Shown: positions 8,501 through 16,728, numbered from the stretch's first letter. The stretch is 64,000 nucleotides of DNA from Corallococcus sicarius (GCF_003611735.1 NZ_RAWG01000008.1:1-64000); one strand, 5' to 3'. The notes: generated by a model from the sequence alone, not told the origin. Numbers and translations: made by a program.

Positions 8501-11500
8501 GGGGCCAGCGCCGCGCCCGAGCCGAAGTCGCCGGGCACGGACTTCGTCTTCACGATGGTGCGCCCCAGCGCGTCCTCGATGAGCTGGTTGACGAGGTAGG
8601 TGTCCCCCCCGAGCGCCTGGAGCTGACGGTCCGCGCCGGTGGAGTCCTGCAGGCGCGCCTGAATCACCGGGCCCTCCATCCACGCCAGGTTGCGCAGGCC
8701 CAGCGCTCCGGTGCCCGAGGTGAGCACCGCGCCACCGCGCACGCCCGCCGCCACGGAGAACACCAGGCCGCCGTCCGTCCAGAACAGCAGCCGGCCTCCG
8801 GTCACCACCAGCAGCAGCGAGGCCGGGCTGGAGGCGCCCGTGCCCACCGGCGAGACCCCCTGCCCGCCCACTTCCAGGCTCCATCCACCATCCCAGGACA
8901 GCCGCGCGGCGGTGCCCACCGTGAAGCCGAAGCCCGGCGACAGCCGCACCGGGCCGCCGTCCACCGAGGTGGGCTCCACGTAGAGGGCCCACGCCTCCGT
9001 CTCTGGCGCGGTGGCGGAGAGCGACGCGGCGGTGGTGGCCTCGTGCAGCAGCAGGCCGGAGGCCGCGCGCCACGCGCCCTCCGCCGAGGGCGTCCATGCG
9101 TCACGCCACGCCTCGCCGTCGCGGAACGTCTGCACGGTGCCGCCCTGCGTGGCCTGGACGACCAGCTGGGTGTTCGGGTCCCCCGGCTCGAAGCCAGCGT
9201 TGCGCTGGCGGGAGCTGAACTCCAGCTGCACGCCCTTCAGCGATCCGTTGGCGCGCACCTGGCCCACCATGCGCCGGGTGGGGCCGTAGACGGCGCGGGA
9301 CGTCAGGCCCCCGGGGCCCACATTGGCCGTCAGCTTGTGCGTCCCCGGCTCGAAGGCCTGCGCCATGACGTTGGCGTCGCGCGGATAGAAGCCCACGTCG
9401 TCCACCCACAGCTCGCCGCCACCCGCCTCGACGCGCAGCCGGACGGAGAGCGGGCCGTCGGACGCGAGGCGCGCGTGATGCTCGCCCAGAGCGATGGCCG
9501 CCTGCACCCAGGTCCAGCGCCCGGAGGTGTCGTTCAGCGCGAGCCGAAGGGGCTCGCCCACCACCGTGCTTCCCGAGGTCACGGTGATGATCAGCACGGG
9601 CGACGCGCCGGCCGCGGCGTCGCGGGGCCGCGCATACCAGCAGCCGGCGACGTAGGTGCGCGCGTTGTCCGCGGGCGTCAGCGGTGCGCGCTCCACGGCG
9701 GCGGCCCCTCCCGGCAGCCACGCGCAGCGGACGCCGGTGTGGGCGCGCTCCGTCGTGACGGCGGCGCCTCCGGTGAAGGTCCACGCGGAGAGCGGTTCCT
9801 GCGACTCGAAGCCGCAGGCGTCGGCCTCCTGCGCGGCCAGGTCCGCGTTCGTCACCATCAGCAGCGGCAGCTGCCCGGTGGCATCCACCCGGGTGGAGTG
9901 CGCCACGCCCGAAGCGTCCTTCGACAGCGTGGCGATGCCCCGGGCGTCGCGCGTCAGGATGCGCGTGCGCATGAACCACTCCGGGGGAACGGTGTCCGCG
10001 CCGAACGGGAACCGGGCGCCGTCCGAGGCCGTCGGGCCACCCCAGTCGTAGCGGGCGGACACGTCCAGCACCGTGCAACCGCCGGCCGTCTCGAAGGGGC
10101 CGTAGGTGGTGGCGGCGCACGCGGACACGGAGTCCACGCCGTCCTTCGGCCACACCCGGGTGCGCATCTGCGCGACGGAGGTCAGCACGTTCTCCCACGC
10201 CAGGGCGCGCCAGGCAGGCACGGCGGCGGCGAAGGTGGTGGCCATCTCCGTGGTCCACGTCACGCCGTGGACGTCGCGTGTGTCGAACGACTCGGAGGTG
10301 GTGCCGCCCGTCAGCGGCGCGGGGAAGCCACCCAGGTAGCCATAGCGCGTCTCCAGCGCGAGGCCGTCCTTCGTGGAGCGGATGCTCGCCGGCCGCACGT
10401 AGGCGCCATGCAGCATCACCTCGCTCCACGCTCCCGAGGCCGCGTCCTGGAGCGACGTGAAGCCGGCGCGCGACGTGAAGACGTCCCAGGTGTTGGTCTC
10501 GCTGGCGACCAGGCGGCCGGTGTAGCCGCGCACCGCCGTGGGGGACTTCGGGTCCTCGTCGCTGTCCACCGTGTAGCGGCGCCCGGTGGTGGGGTCCTCG
10601 ACGGACCAGTACAGGTAGCGCCCGTCGACGCGGCGGGCCTCGTAGACGGCCTGGGCGGACAGCGCCGCTTCGGCCGGGAACAGCGCGCGCAGGGCCTGGG
10701 GCACGGGGGTGCCCGGCGGGACGTCGGGCGTGAGGCCCAGGGCAGCGGAGGTGGGCGCGGCGAACAGCGCGGCGCCCTCGAAGGTGAGCGTCTGGAGGGG
10801 CTGGCCGTCCAGCATGCTCAGCCCTTCCGCCGTGGCCCCGTTGTCGTAGGTCGTCACGGTCCGCCCGCCGTGCGCGGCGGACGGGTCGTCACAGCCATCC
10901 CAGGCCGTGGAGCGGTAGTACTTGATGACCTCGCCGGACGGGTCGCACGCGGCGCTCACCCGGTCGAAGCTCCACACGGAGCGCAGCGGCTCGCCCAGGC
11001 CGGTGTCGATGGACAGCGAGCGCACCGGGGAGTCCACCAGCGCGCCCTGGATGTCGCCCCCCACGAAGCGGTGCAACGTGAGGCTCGGCGCGCGCTCGAA
11101 GTCGGGCGCCGTCTGCGGGTACGTGATGAGGGTGGCGGGCCCCGCGGGGCTCTTGCCCGCGCGAGGGGGAGACAGCAGCCCCTCGGGCGACAGGGGGCTG
11201 ACGAACGTCTGGCCGGCGATGGTGGAGGTGGCCTTCGCGCGGCCGTTCTCCAGCAGGGCCAGGGCGATGCGCGCGGCACCCTGCCCCGGAGGCAACCGCC
11301 ACCCCGTGAAGTCCGGGGCCGCGTCCACGACGCTGAAGGAGTCCGCGCCTTCCGGAGCGCCCTCGTAGACGGGCTGCTCGCTCTCCGGCCCCGTCCACCC
11401 GGGCGTGGCGCCGCGGAACCAGACGGTGTTGGAGGCGACGATGAAGTCCTCGCCGGTGGCCGCGGGGTAGCCGGAGTCCTCTGCGGGAGGCAGGGCCGGC

Positions 11501-14046
11501 AGCGTCCTCGGCGCGCGGGAGAAGGTGCCGCTGTCGGCGTCGTAGGCGAGCAGCCGCGTGGTGATGCCATCCGACACGTTGAGCACCTGCAGCGCCACGT
11601 CGCGCCCGTACGTGTAGGCCAGCCAGCCCGGCCGGCCACGCCCCTGGTCGGTCAGCGCCTCGGAGGTGCTCCAGCCCACGCCATCGAAGCGCCACAGGTA
11701 CCGGTCGGTCCCCACCAGCTCGTTGCCGGACACGGACGGCACCGGCGGCCATGAAGGCCTGGGCACCTGCGTGACGGAGGACAGGCGCAGGTTCTGCGCG
11801 TCCACGCCCTGCCCTTCCTGGAACTGGTAGTCCGCGTCCCAGCGGCGCACGCGCAGGGCGTAGCGGCCGGTGGCGCTGGAGTCCGTGGCCTCGCACCACG
11901 CCACCATCGACGGGCCGTCCGCCCAGGACATCTCCGTCTGCCGGGGCCCCAGCTGCACGTCCAGGGAGCCGCCGTCGTTCCACCGGTGGTCGCCGTCCAG
12001 CCACGCCAGCGACACCGTCCCCTTTCCGTTGAGGTGCTGCCACAGCAGGTAGCGCTCGCCGCGAGCGAGCACCTGCATCGTCCGGCCCCGCACCGCGGGC
12101 GCATCCCCGCCATTCCAGGCGCGCCGCTGCCAGTCCCAGGTGAGCCGGTAGAGGTTGTCACCGGCGCCGTCGAACCCGGAGACGGTGGCCAGCAGGAAGC
12201 GCTCTCCGGCGGCGAGCCGGGCGCCCGTCGCCCGCGGGAAGGAGAGCCACGAGGTGCCGTCCCCGCCCGAGTACGGCGCCCACTCCCACGCGCGCAGCGT
12301 ACTGCGCCGGAACGGGAGCACGCGCACCTCGTCGCCGACGCGGAAGGTCAGCCCGAAGAAGTCCGTGGAGGTGACGCCCGCGAGCGAGGCCGCGTCCAGT
12401 GCCTGCTCCCCCTCGTAGACGAGCCCCTCGCTGACGGTGGAGCGCTGCCAGCGTCCCGTCCACGTGTGGACCTGGAGGCTCAGCCGCCTGCGCTGTGCAT
12501 CCAGCCAGCAGGTGACGGCGTAGTCCGGCCCCAGCCAGACGAAGGGGGTGTTGCCGGTGGCGCCGAAGCCCGCGGGCGGCGTGACGGTCAGGTCCCGCTC
12601 GCAGATGTCCAGCGGGATGGCGCCGTCGTACGTGAAGGTGCCGGTGGCGCCCTCGGGATAGGTGATGCGCGTGAGCGCGCCCGGGTGGGCCGCGTCGGCC
12701 TCCAGCGCGTAGCCGAACACGTAGCCGGGCAGGCTCCGGCCGGCCGGGTCCTGCTCGGTGATGCCCGTGAGGAAGCGCTTGCAGAGGTCGGCGGACGACG
12801 CGGCGGGGGTGCCGGGCAGCGCCTGGGGCGGCGCGTAGTCCAGCTTCACGCGGTACAGCTCGCGGCCCGCGTCGTCCAGGACGCGCAGCCGGTCCAGGTA
12901 CAGCGTCTCGTAGCGGTCCTGGAAGGCGTTGGGGGTGGTGAGGTTCTCCGGCGCCACGCCGTCGGCGGCGGGCACGAGCACCTTGTGCGGGTCCTGGTAC
13001 TCGTGGACGGTGGCCGTGTACCACTTGGGCGCGTAGTCCAGCGCCACGCCGCGGCCGCCCACGCCGGTGATGCTCGAGAGGTAGCAGGCCTTGGTGTACG
13101 GCAGCCCTTCGGCGCCCACGCGCTGCTCGACGGCGTCGTACGCGTAGGTGACCCGGTCGCCGTAGCGGTCCACGCGCGCGACCAGGTTCCACGCGTGCGC
13201 GTACTGCGCCTGGCCCTCCCGGCGCACCGAGCTGCCCGTCCAGCCGCCCCGCTCGCCGCCGAAGCGCACGCCCCACTCGATGCCGTGGCCGGTGCTGGTG
13301 GCGAAGCCCTGGGAGGTGGCGGAGACGCCGCCGCCGAAGACCCGCTGCGTGCCCGAGTCGTCCACCGCCACCCAGCGCTCGTAGGTCGGGTAATAGCGGA
13401 AGCGCCAGAAGCTGAAGTCCTGCGGCTCGAAGCCGAGCCCGCCCGCCGCCACCGCGAGCACCCGTGCGCCGTCCGCGCCGGCCTGCTCGGACAGGACGAA
13501 GGACTGCTCGTGGACGGGGTCCTCCACGTCCCAGGGGCCCTGCCCGCTGACGGTGGCCTGGGAGGACAGGGGCAGACCGGCTCCGGCGAAGGCGGCGATG
13601 AGTTCCTGCGAGACGTGGGGCCCGCCGAGCCGCGAGGTCAGCGCCGCGTCCAGCAGCGCGCGGACCCATGGGCGGGGGGTGGGCACCAGCCGGTTGCGAG
13701 CGCCTCCGGACTCCATGCTGAAGCGCCGCGCGGCGAGCGACAGGGCGCCGTCGGACTCCGCGATGATCCGCTCGCGGGGGAGCATCCATCCCAGGCCGAC
13801 CACGCCCGTGGGCGCGTCGAGGTTCCAGCGCGTCGCGGCGAGGTGGATGGAGCTGTCATAGGAGAGGCCCAGCTCCACCGCGAGCGTGTCGTCTCCGAGC
13901 TTCCCCGGGAGCTGGACCAGCGGGCGCTGGTAGCTCACCGAGCCTCGGAAGAGGTTGATGCTCTGCCGGAGGGAGCCGACGTCGGTCGACGCGAACTGGG
14001 CAGGACGCTGCGGAGGGACCTGATTGGGGGCGCGCGGGGTGGGCAT
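5521..14046 (-). CDS. giant RHS-repeat / SpvB-TcC-like protein
   Basis: 2,841 residues. The first ~350 residues resemble the SpvB/TcdB N-terminal module (LPGKLGDDTLAVELGLSYDSS, then GVVGLGWMLPRERI), which builds the start of an RHS shell. The middle contains jelly-roll-like segments (FESQEPLSAWTFTGG, ELWVDDVGFYPRD). From about residue 1900 come YD/RHS repeats (VRDYDCLGRLLRESTPDAG, RYVHDRGGRARF, YDGLGRITTSDT). The conserved RHS core sits near 2440-2560 (GFGYTAFGEARE, YDAETGLYNLNARLMDP, LGRFYAPDP, YTYAGNHP), followed by a ~280-residue unique C-terminal region. Such proteins form a cocoon around a C-terminal toxin. No signal peptide is seen, so export would need a specialised route. First gene of an operon with two partner genes. 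The gene is intact despite its length. Confidence 0.92.
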   Translation of the reverse strand: MPTPRAPNQVPPQRPAQFASTDVGSLRQSINLFRGSVSYQRPLVQLPGKLGDDTLAVELGLSYDSSIHLAATRWNLDAPTGVVGLGWMLPRERIIAESDGALSLAARRFSMESGGARNRLVPTPRPWVRALLDAALTSRLGGPHVSQELIAAFAGAGLPLSSQATVSGQGPWDVEDPVHEQSFVLSEQAGADGARVLAVAAGGLGFEPQDFSFWRFRYYPTYERWVAVDDSGTQRVFGGGVSATSQGFATSTGHGIEWGVRFGGERGGWTGSSVRREGQAQYAHAWNLVARVDRYGDRVTYAYDAVEQRVGAEGLPYTKACYLSSITGVGGRGVALDYAPKWYTATVHEYQDPHKVLVPAADGVAPENLTTPNAFQDRYETLYLDRLRVLDDAGRELYRVKLDYAPPQALPGTPAASSADLCKRFLTGITEQDPAGRSLPGYVFGYALEADAAHPGALTRITYPEGATGTFTYDGAIPLDICERDLTVTPPAGFGATGNTPFVWLGPDYAVTCWLDAQRRRLSLQVHTWTGRWQRSTVSEGLVYEGEQALDAASLAGVTSTDFFGLTFRVGDEVRVLPFRRSTLRAWEWAPYSGGDGTSWLSFPRATGARLAAGERFLLATVSGFDGAGDNLYRLTWDWQRRAWNGGDAPAVRGRTMQVLARGERYLLWQHLNGKGTVSLAWLDGDHRWNDGGSLDVQLGPRQTEMSWADGPSMVAWCEATDSSATGRYALRVRRWDADYQFQEGQGVDAQNLRLSSVTQVPRPSWPPVPSVSGNELVGTDRYLWRFDGVGWSTSEALTDQGRGRPGWLAYTYGRDVALQVLNVSDGITTRLLAYDADSGTFSRAPRTLPALPPAEDSGYPAATGEDFIVASNTVWFRGATPGWTGPESEQPVYEGAPEGADSFSVVDAAPDFTGWRLPPGQGAARIALALLENGRAKATSTIAGQTFVSPLSPEGLLSPPRAGKSPAGPATLITYPQTAPDFERAPSLTLHRFVGGDIQGALVDSPVRSLSIDTGLGEPLRSVWSFDRVSAACDPSGEVIKYYRSTAWDGCDDPSAAHGGRTVTTYDNGATAEGLSMLDGQPLQTLTFEGAALFAAPTSAALGLTPDVPPGTPVPQALRALFPAEAALSAQAVYEARRVDGRYLYWSVEDPTTGRRYTVDSDEDPKSPTAVRGYTGRLVASETNTWDVFTSRAGFTSLQDAASGAWSEVMLHGAYVRPASIRSTKDGLALETRYGYLGGFPAPLTGGTTSESFDTRDVHGVTWTTEMATTFAAAVPAWRALAWENVLTSVAQMRTRVWPKDGVDSVSACAATTYGPFETAGGCTVLDVSARYDWGGPTASDGARFPFGADTVPPEWFMRTRILTRDARGIATLSKDASGVAHSTRVDATGQLPLLMVTNADLAAQEADACGFESQEPLSAWTFTGGAAVTTERAHTGVRCAWLPGGAAAVERAPLTPADNARTYVAGCWYARPRDAAAGASPVLIITVTSGSTVVGEPLRLALNDTSGRWTWVQAAIALGEHHARLASDGPLSVRLRVEAGGGELWVDDVGFYPRDANVMAQAFEPGTHKLTANVGPGGLTSRAVYGPTRRMVGQVRANGSLKGVQLEFSSRQRNAGFEPGDPNTQLVVQATQGGTVQTFRDGEAWRDAWTPSAEGAWRAASGLLLHEATTAASLSATAPETEAWALYVEPTSVDGGPVRLSPGFGFTVGTAARLSWDGGWSLEVGGQGVSPVGTGASSPASLLLVVTGGRLLFWTDGGLVFSVAAGVRGGAVLTSGTGALGLRNLAWMEGPVIQARLQDSTGADRQLQALGGDTYLVNQLIEDALGRTIVKTKSVPGDFGSGAALAPLLYRTGLVDLPAFQASLAGSGAMAGDAADYWNGEAGRSADGGYPYSRRLLEASPLGRTVEVGLAGAAWAIVDPYTTPADSRPTAKVRYAPDAAVLPGLDLPATDFRVTTLVSPVGERQLKVRDAKDAALAVLVPLRDDSTYVSAMDLGMQPTGTRTRVILPDGWRDGTDTAIVRDYDCLGRLLRESTPDAGETRYVHDRGGRARFAQTAADAAEGRITWTTYDAMSRMTARGHVTGAWNEPLLLERAELPGWPLTDPGSGAVTTGVWRYDGDGWDALALGQLVDSRSQDTGAPATVDSSYRWTPLGQLEARTLRVTWDDGEQAAPLEVTFGYDNTNALTRLGLPRELFPQPGPLRYGRDVQGHITSIQDEAGTELASFGWDAMARVRTSRSGPVTWELEYDPPGHLLHSTASAGTSATQAYTFAPDSNVRGASAVLGTQREQLAYGYDGLGRITTSDTVEGTDAAERFQYEGDLNGNIRELSGARLSYVPGGNRLDTVAWPDASETSFTWRADGTVSSRRTRGAGPVDLDFAYAPGMALPSRIQIRPGASDARTVEYAYDADGVRVATRVHGPGGEEREVRFPGENQPLFVTGGKSGTVLYVPGPTGCPLVYRDGVRYHASSDRLRSTRALFDAQGTLVEGFGYTAFGEARETTGAAPWMRLRFSGAEYDAETGLYNLNARLMDPVLGRFYAPDPADEFPSPYTYAGNHPTTRVDRTGAISDSGRMVVVVFSGAVAAAGTVAGLALDVTTMGRTAGLSALASMVSAAGWNGMTYALTADDFSWGEFTGTVIVGGVSGFIRGGISGGIQGRARAGREEKVRGFPQQAARLAEDAARPDASRMTKAKKWMSEATYWDQLQKKLNPAEDAWQQFMVALPHSALGNTIGYTVAGLVSIPLTNLVTLVVTGENEFGADWKDAINVLLDGAWGLTVGVGGTSLGYVANRYKLKERLTRKLGSAGSAMLDGLSNPSVMGSAGGLNFGPAGRLVGVMGIS

Positions 14047-14324
14047 GACGGTCCAGGGAGGGGATTCAATGGGCGCCCCTGATCAGCGGCGCGCAGCCCG
14101 GGACTCTGCGTGGAACGTGCCAGCGCGCATCCAGGCGCGGCGTGAGAGCGCACGCCTGGGGGCCCCGGGGATGAAACAAGGGCTGACGCGTTGCCTGGAC
14201 ACGCGGGTGCGTTCTGGCGGAACGCGCGGCTTTACGCGGGAAGGAATGCAAATGAATTCCCGGGGCCCATCCCTGGAGGAGCGGCGGTCCGCACTCTCGC
14301 GCCCCGCTTCCTTCAGGAGCCTTC

Positions 14325-14750
14325 ATGTTCCGGATCCCGTCCGTGTGTCTCTGCCTGTTCGCCTCGCTCGCCATCGCCGACGAGTCCGCCTCGAAGCCCG
14401 CCAGGCTCACCGTGGCCCAGAAGAACGGCTGGGTCGTCTATGAGACGGAGCTGAAGAAGAGCAGCTACGACAAGACGAGCTACCCCGCCTTCGACCCGAT
14501 GAAGGACCGGACCCAGAGCGCATGCCAGTCCGTCGTGGGCACCCTGGTCGAGGTCTGCGGCACCCCGGATGGCAAGGCGGCCGTGAAGGAGGCCGTCACC
14601 CAGACGGTCTGCCGGCTGTCGACGGAGGGAACCAAGGTCTCGCTCGACGGGGGCGTGCTGACCCTCCACATCGACCCGGTGAAGAGCTCCATCGCGGGCA
14701 AGGAGCCCGGGAACTACAGCTGGAAGGGCGCCCTCGAGGAGGTGCTGTAG
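14325..14750 (+). CDS. small secreted protein, short paralogue (MFRIPS family)
   Basis: 141 residues with a signal peptide (MFRIPSVCLCLFASLAIA). The mature protein has the motif YPAFDPMKDRTQSAC, a GTLVEVC segment and a closing NYSWKGALEEVL. A second copy at 34270-34737 is nearly the same but has 14 more residues (positions 42-55 of that copy) including one extra Cys; here those 42 bp are absent without breaking the frame. About 85 bp upstream are also conserved between the copies, from a GGAAGGAATGCAAA box to the AGGAGCC ribosome-binding site. Function unknown; likely periplasmic or extracellular. The duplication looks fairly recent. Confidence 0.8.
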   Translation: MFRIPSVCLCLFASLAIADESASKPARLTVAQKNGWVVYETELKKSSYDKTSYPAFDPMKDRTQSACQSVVGTLVEVCGTPDGKAAVKEAVTQTVCRLSTEGTKVSLDGGVLTLHIDPVKSSIAGKEPGNYSWKGALEEVL

Positions 14751-14794
14751 CACCGGGCCGCAGCGGGCAGGACACGGCGCCCTCCACGCGCGGA

Positions 14795-14902
14795 CTCCGA
14801 GTGGTGCAGCAGACCTCGAGGCGGTTTGCGGCGCTTGAGCGCCATGTCGAGCGCGCCCAGCACCAAGTGCGTGTCAATGGACTGTCCCATGACCCAGAGC
14901 AT
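14795..14902 (-). pseudogene. IS3-family transposase fragment (integrase-core piece)
   Basis: On the minus strand the frame reads MLWVMGQSIDTH, then LVLGALDMALKRRKPP, then RGLLHHSE. This is the stretch around the second catalytic Asp of IS3-type orfB proteins, whose consensus ends GLLHHSDRGSQY; here the homology stops at HHSE. Neither end of the element is present. Pure remnant. Confidence 0.6.
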
Positions 14903-15107
14903 AGGAAGGACAGGAGCCCTCTTGGGCGTAGCGGGCGGGAGCAGAGCGGGAGGTGAGGGACGCTGACGGGGAGCCCATGAGCCGCACGCCGGGCCGGCGC
15001 AGAAGCCTTTCATCTCCAGCAGACACACGCCTGCCCAGCCCAGCCGCCTTCCCAGGCGGGGCGCGGCAGGGGCCTGGCTCTCTTGGCTGGCTGTGGCGGC
15101 TTGAGCT

Positions 15108-15503
15108 TCAACACCCCGCGCTCTGGGGCGGCCCTCGCGCAGGGGCCAGGTGCGCACTCGCCGTGGGCAACCCCAGGTGCTCCAGAATCGCTCTCACCCC
15201 TCCTGCTCCCTTCACGTACGCCAACACCCGCCGCCTGCCTCCACACCTCAAGCACGCGAACACATCCAGGGCGAACGTCCTGCGCAGCAGCCCGGCCCAG
15301 TCCAAACGCAGTGTGCGCTCCTTCCTCGGCTCCTCCACCGTCGCGGCAAAGGCGGGGCTCTCCCCCTCCAGCCCCGGCTCCGCCCCTGCTTGAGGGAGCA
15401 GAAATGGACGCACTTTCGCGCCTGGGGCAAAGACGCCGTGGAACCTCGTCAGGTTTGCCCTCGGAGGAGGCACCAGGCTGGCCAGCCGGCGGAGCAGCGG
15501 AAC
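15108..15503 (-). pseudogene. IS91-family (Y2-type) transposase, C-terminal fragment
   Basis: The minus-strand frame from 15503 reads VPLLRRLASLVPPPRANLTR, FHGVFAPGAK, then LDWAGLLRRTFALDVFACLR, CGGRRRVLAYVKG and LEHLGLPTAS, ending with its own stop at 15108. This is the C-terminal third of IS91/IS801-type transposases, including the CxxCGG motif. The N-terminal zinc-binding and HUH/Y2 catalytic parts are missing: a stop occurs two codons above 15503. The fragment cannot encode an active enzyme. It lies between two IS3-type fragments, so elements have been nested and then eroded here. Confidence 0.75.
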
Positions 15504-15537
15504 CTGTCAACGCGAATGAGACAGTGAAACTGAGAGA

Positions 15538-15690
15538 TTAGTGCGCAGCCACCTGTGAGTTGAGGAGCGGCGCGGGGTTGTTGATCCAGACGGCGTTCGG
15601 AAGGGCCTGAGGCTTCGGCGGGCCGTGGGAGAAGCGCTCGGGGTGCGCGGCGAAGGCGTCGGGGACGAGTTCACGGACCATGCCCCTCAA
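15538..15690 (-). pseudogene. IS3-family transposase fragment (orfB C-terminus)
   Basis: Minus-strand frame with VRELVPDAFAAHPERF, GPPKPQALPNAVWIN and a stop at 15538. The AHPERF...PxxPxLPxAVWIN ending is characteristic of the last residues of IS3-type orfB proteins. The rest of the gene is absent. Confidence 0.55.
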
Positions 15691-15735
15691 GCTGAGGACG
15701 CCCCTTGCCGCTGACCAGCCCATGCCTGACTTTCG

Positions 15736-15957
15736 TTAGGTGCTGCAAGCGCCCATCAGAATGTCTTCGGCCGTCCTTCGCTTGATGACAAGCCGCTCTT
15801 TCGGAGTCTTGGCATTGCGCAGCCATGTTTGTTGGTATTCCAGAAATGTGCGCTCGAATTCCGCGAAGGTCGCCTTTGACAAAGAGAGGTGAAGCCTCCC
15901 GCTCTCCAGCACGCCAACGGGCTCGCGTTCTGTCTCCTTCGCCTGACGGTGGTTCAT
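15736..15957 (-). CDS. small hypothetical protein beside the MITE
   Basis: 73 residues starting MNHRQAKETEREPVG, rich in charged residues, predicted mostly helical (FAEFERTFLEYQQTWLRNAK). An AAGGGG ribosome-binding-like sequence stands just before the ATG. The MITE target duplication begins 9 bp upstream of the start, so the original promoter and perhaps an N-terminal extension were separated from this frame by the insertion. Removing the MITE joins the upstream minus strand (which encodes MRQAEQCKARYEHRMRRGFS in another frame) to this region without giving one continuous frame. It may be a relic of a longer gene. No family recognised. Confidence 0.35.
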   Translation of the reverse strand: MNHRQAKETEREPVGVLESGRLHLSLSKATFAEFERTFLEYQQTWLRNAKTPKERLVIKRRTAEDILMGACST

Positions 15958-15965
15958 CCCCTTGG

Positions 15966-15974
15966 CCCTTGGAC
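15966..15974 (+). repeat. left 9-bp target-site duplication of the MITE
   Basis: CCCTTGGAC directly abuts the left inverted repeat and is repeated exactly at 16150-16158 next to the right one. Confidence 0.85.
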
Positions 15975-16149
15975 CTGAAGCATCCCCTCATTTTCGAGCC
16001 GGAAACCGCAATAATTTCAGCAACTTAGAATCCATGCCATGGCCGCCGACGGCCTTGTCGCTCTGGGCAGGGCCTCAAGTGCGGGCCCCCGCCCTCGGGA
16101 GCCCAGTAAAATCAAGGACTTGCGGCCCCCAAATGAGGGGATGCTTCAG
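15975..16149. mobile_element. 175-bp MITE with IS10-like ends
   Basis: The left end CTGAAGCATCCCCTCATTT (15975-15993) is perfectly repeated in inverted orientation at 16131-16149. The element is bounded by an exact 9-bp direct repeat, CCCTTGGAC, at 15966-15974 and 16150-16158. The 137-bp interior has no coding capacity. The termini begin CTGA and contain ATCCCCTCAT, close to the known ends of IS10 (IS4 superfamily, CTGAGAGATCCCCTCAT), and IS10 also makes 9-bp duplications. This is therefore a non-autonomous element probably mobilised by an IS10-like transposase encoded elsewhere. Perfect ends and perfect duplication indicate recent insertion. Confidence 0.85.
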
Positions 16150-16158
16150 CCCTTGGAC
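16150..16158 (+). repeat. right 9-bp target-site duplication of the MITE
   Basis: CCCTTGGAC, identical to 15966-15974, immediately after the right inverted repeat. Confidence 0.85.
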
Positions 16159-16272
16159 ACCTCTTCCCGTTGGCCGAGTAGGGCCGAAAAACCTCTGCGC
16201 ATGCGGTGTTCATAGCGAGCTTTGCATTGTTCGGCCTGCCTCATAGGCCGATTCGGCGCAGCGCTTCGCGTC

Positions 16273-16654
16273 CGAGGTGGCCCGGGGCTTGGGTCTGGCA
16301 ACCATTGCGCATGGGATGGACACCACGGTGGCCGAGGTGGCGCTCGGCGCGAGTGTTCGCCGCGCACCGGGCAAGTTCCACGGCGCCCGGGTGGTGCTCG
16401 GCGCGGAGGCTGGCAGTCACTCCATACAGGGAGGGCACCACGGCTCCGAGGTGTTGCTCGGCACGGATCATCTCTACAGCCCGAGGTGGTGCTCGGCGCG
16501 GGCAGGCTCAACGGCCCCGAGGTGGCGCTCGGCACGGACGTTGGCGGCCACCATGCACCGGCAGGCGCCACGGCCCCGAGGTAGTGCTCGGCATGGACCC
16601 TGGCCGCCGCTGCGCACCTCGCAGATGCCTCGCCCTGAGGTGGCGCTCGGGGAG
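16273..16654 (+). repeat. degenerate tandem repeat cluster (core CCGAGGTGGCGCTCGGCGCGG)
   Basis: Seven copies of the core CCGAGGTGGCGCTCGGCGCG start near 16332, 16386, 16446, 16481, 16517, 16576 and 16634, spaced about 35-60 bp, with a weaker copy at 16273. Units often end GCGTTGG...CACC..GCATGG. An eighth clear copy lies at 18685, beyond the toxin-immunity pair. Open frames across the cluster change with each unit and have no signal or domain, so I treat it as a non-coding repeat. The cluster fills most of the 570 bp between the MITE and the sit toxin gene. Confidence 0.7.
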
Positions 16655-16728
16655 GCCCGATCCGCTGGGTTCTGGCCGTGGCCCTGCCTCGCCCTGGAGG
16701 ATGAAGCTCTTTCCCGCTGGGGGACTTG

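Noticed and set aside
16332-16654. Possible CRISPR array
   Set aside because: Unit lengths and spacings vary (35-60 bp), copies are degenerate and no cas gene is present; the 126-bp repeats at 21933-23066 are coding TPRs.
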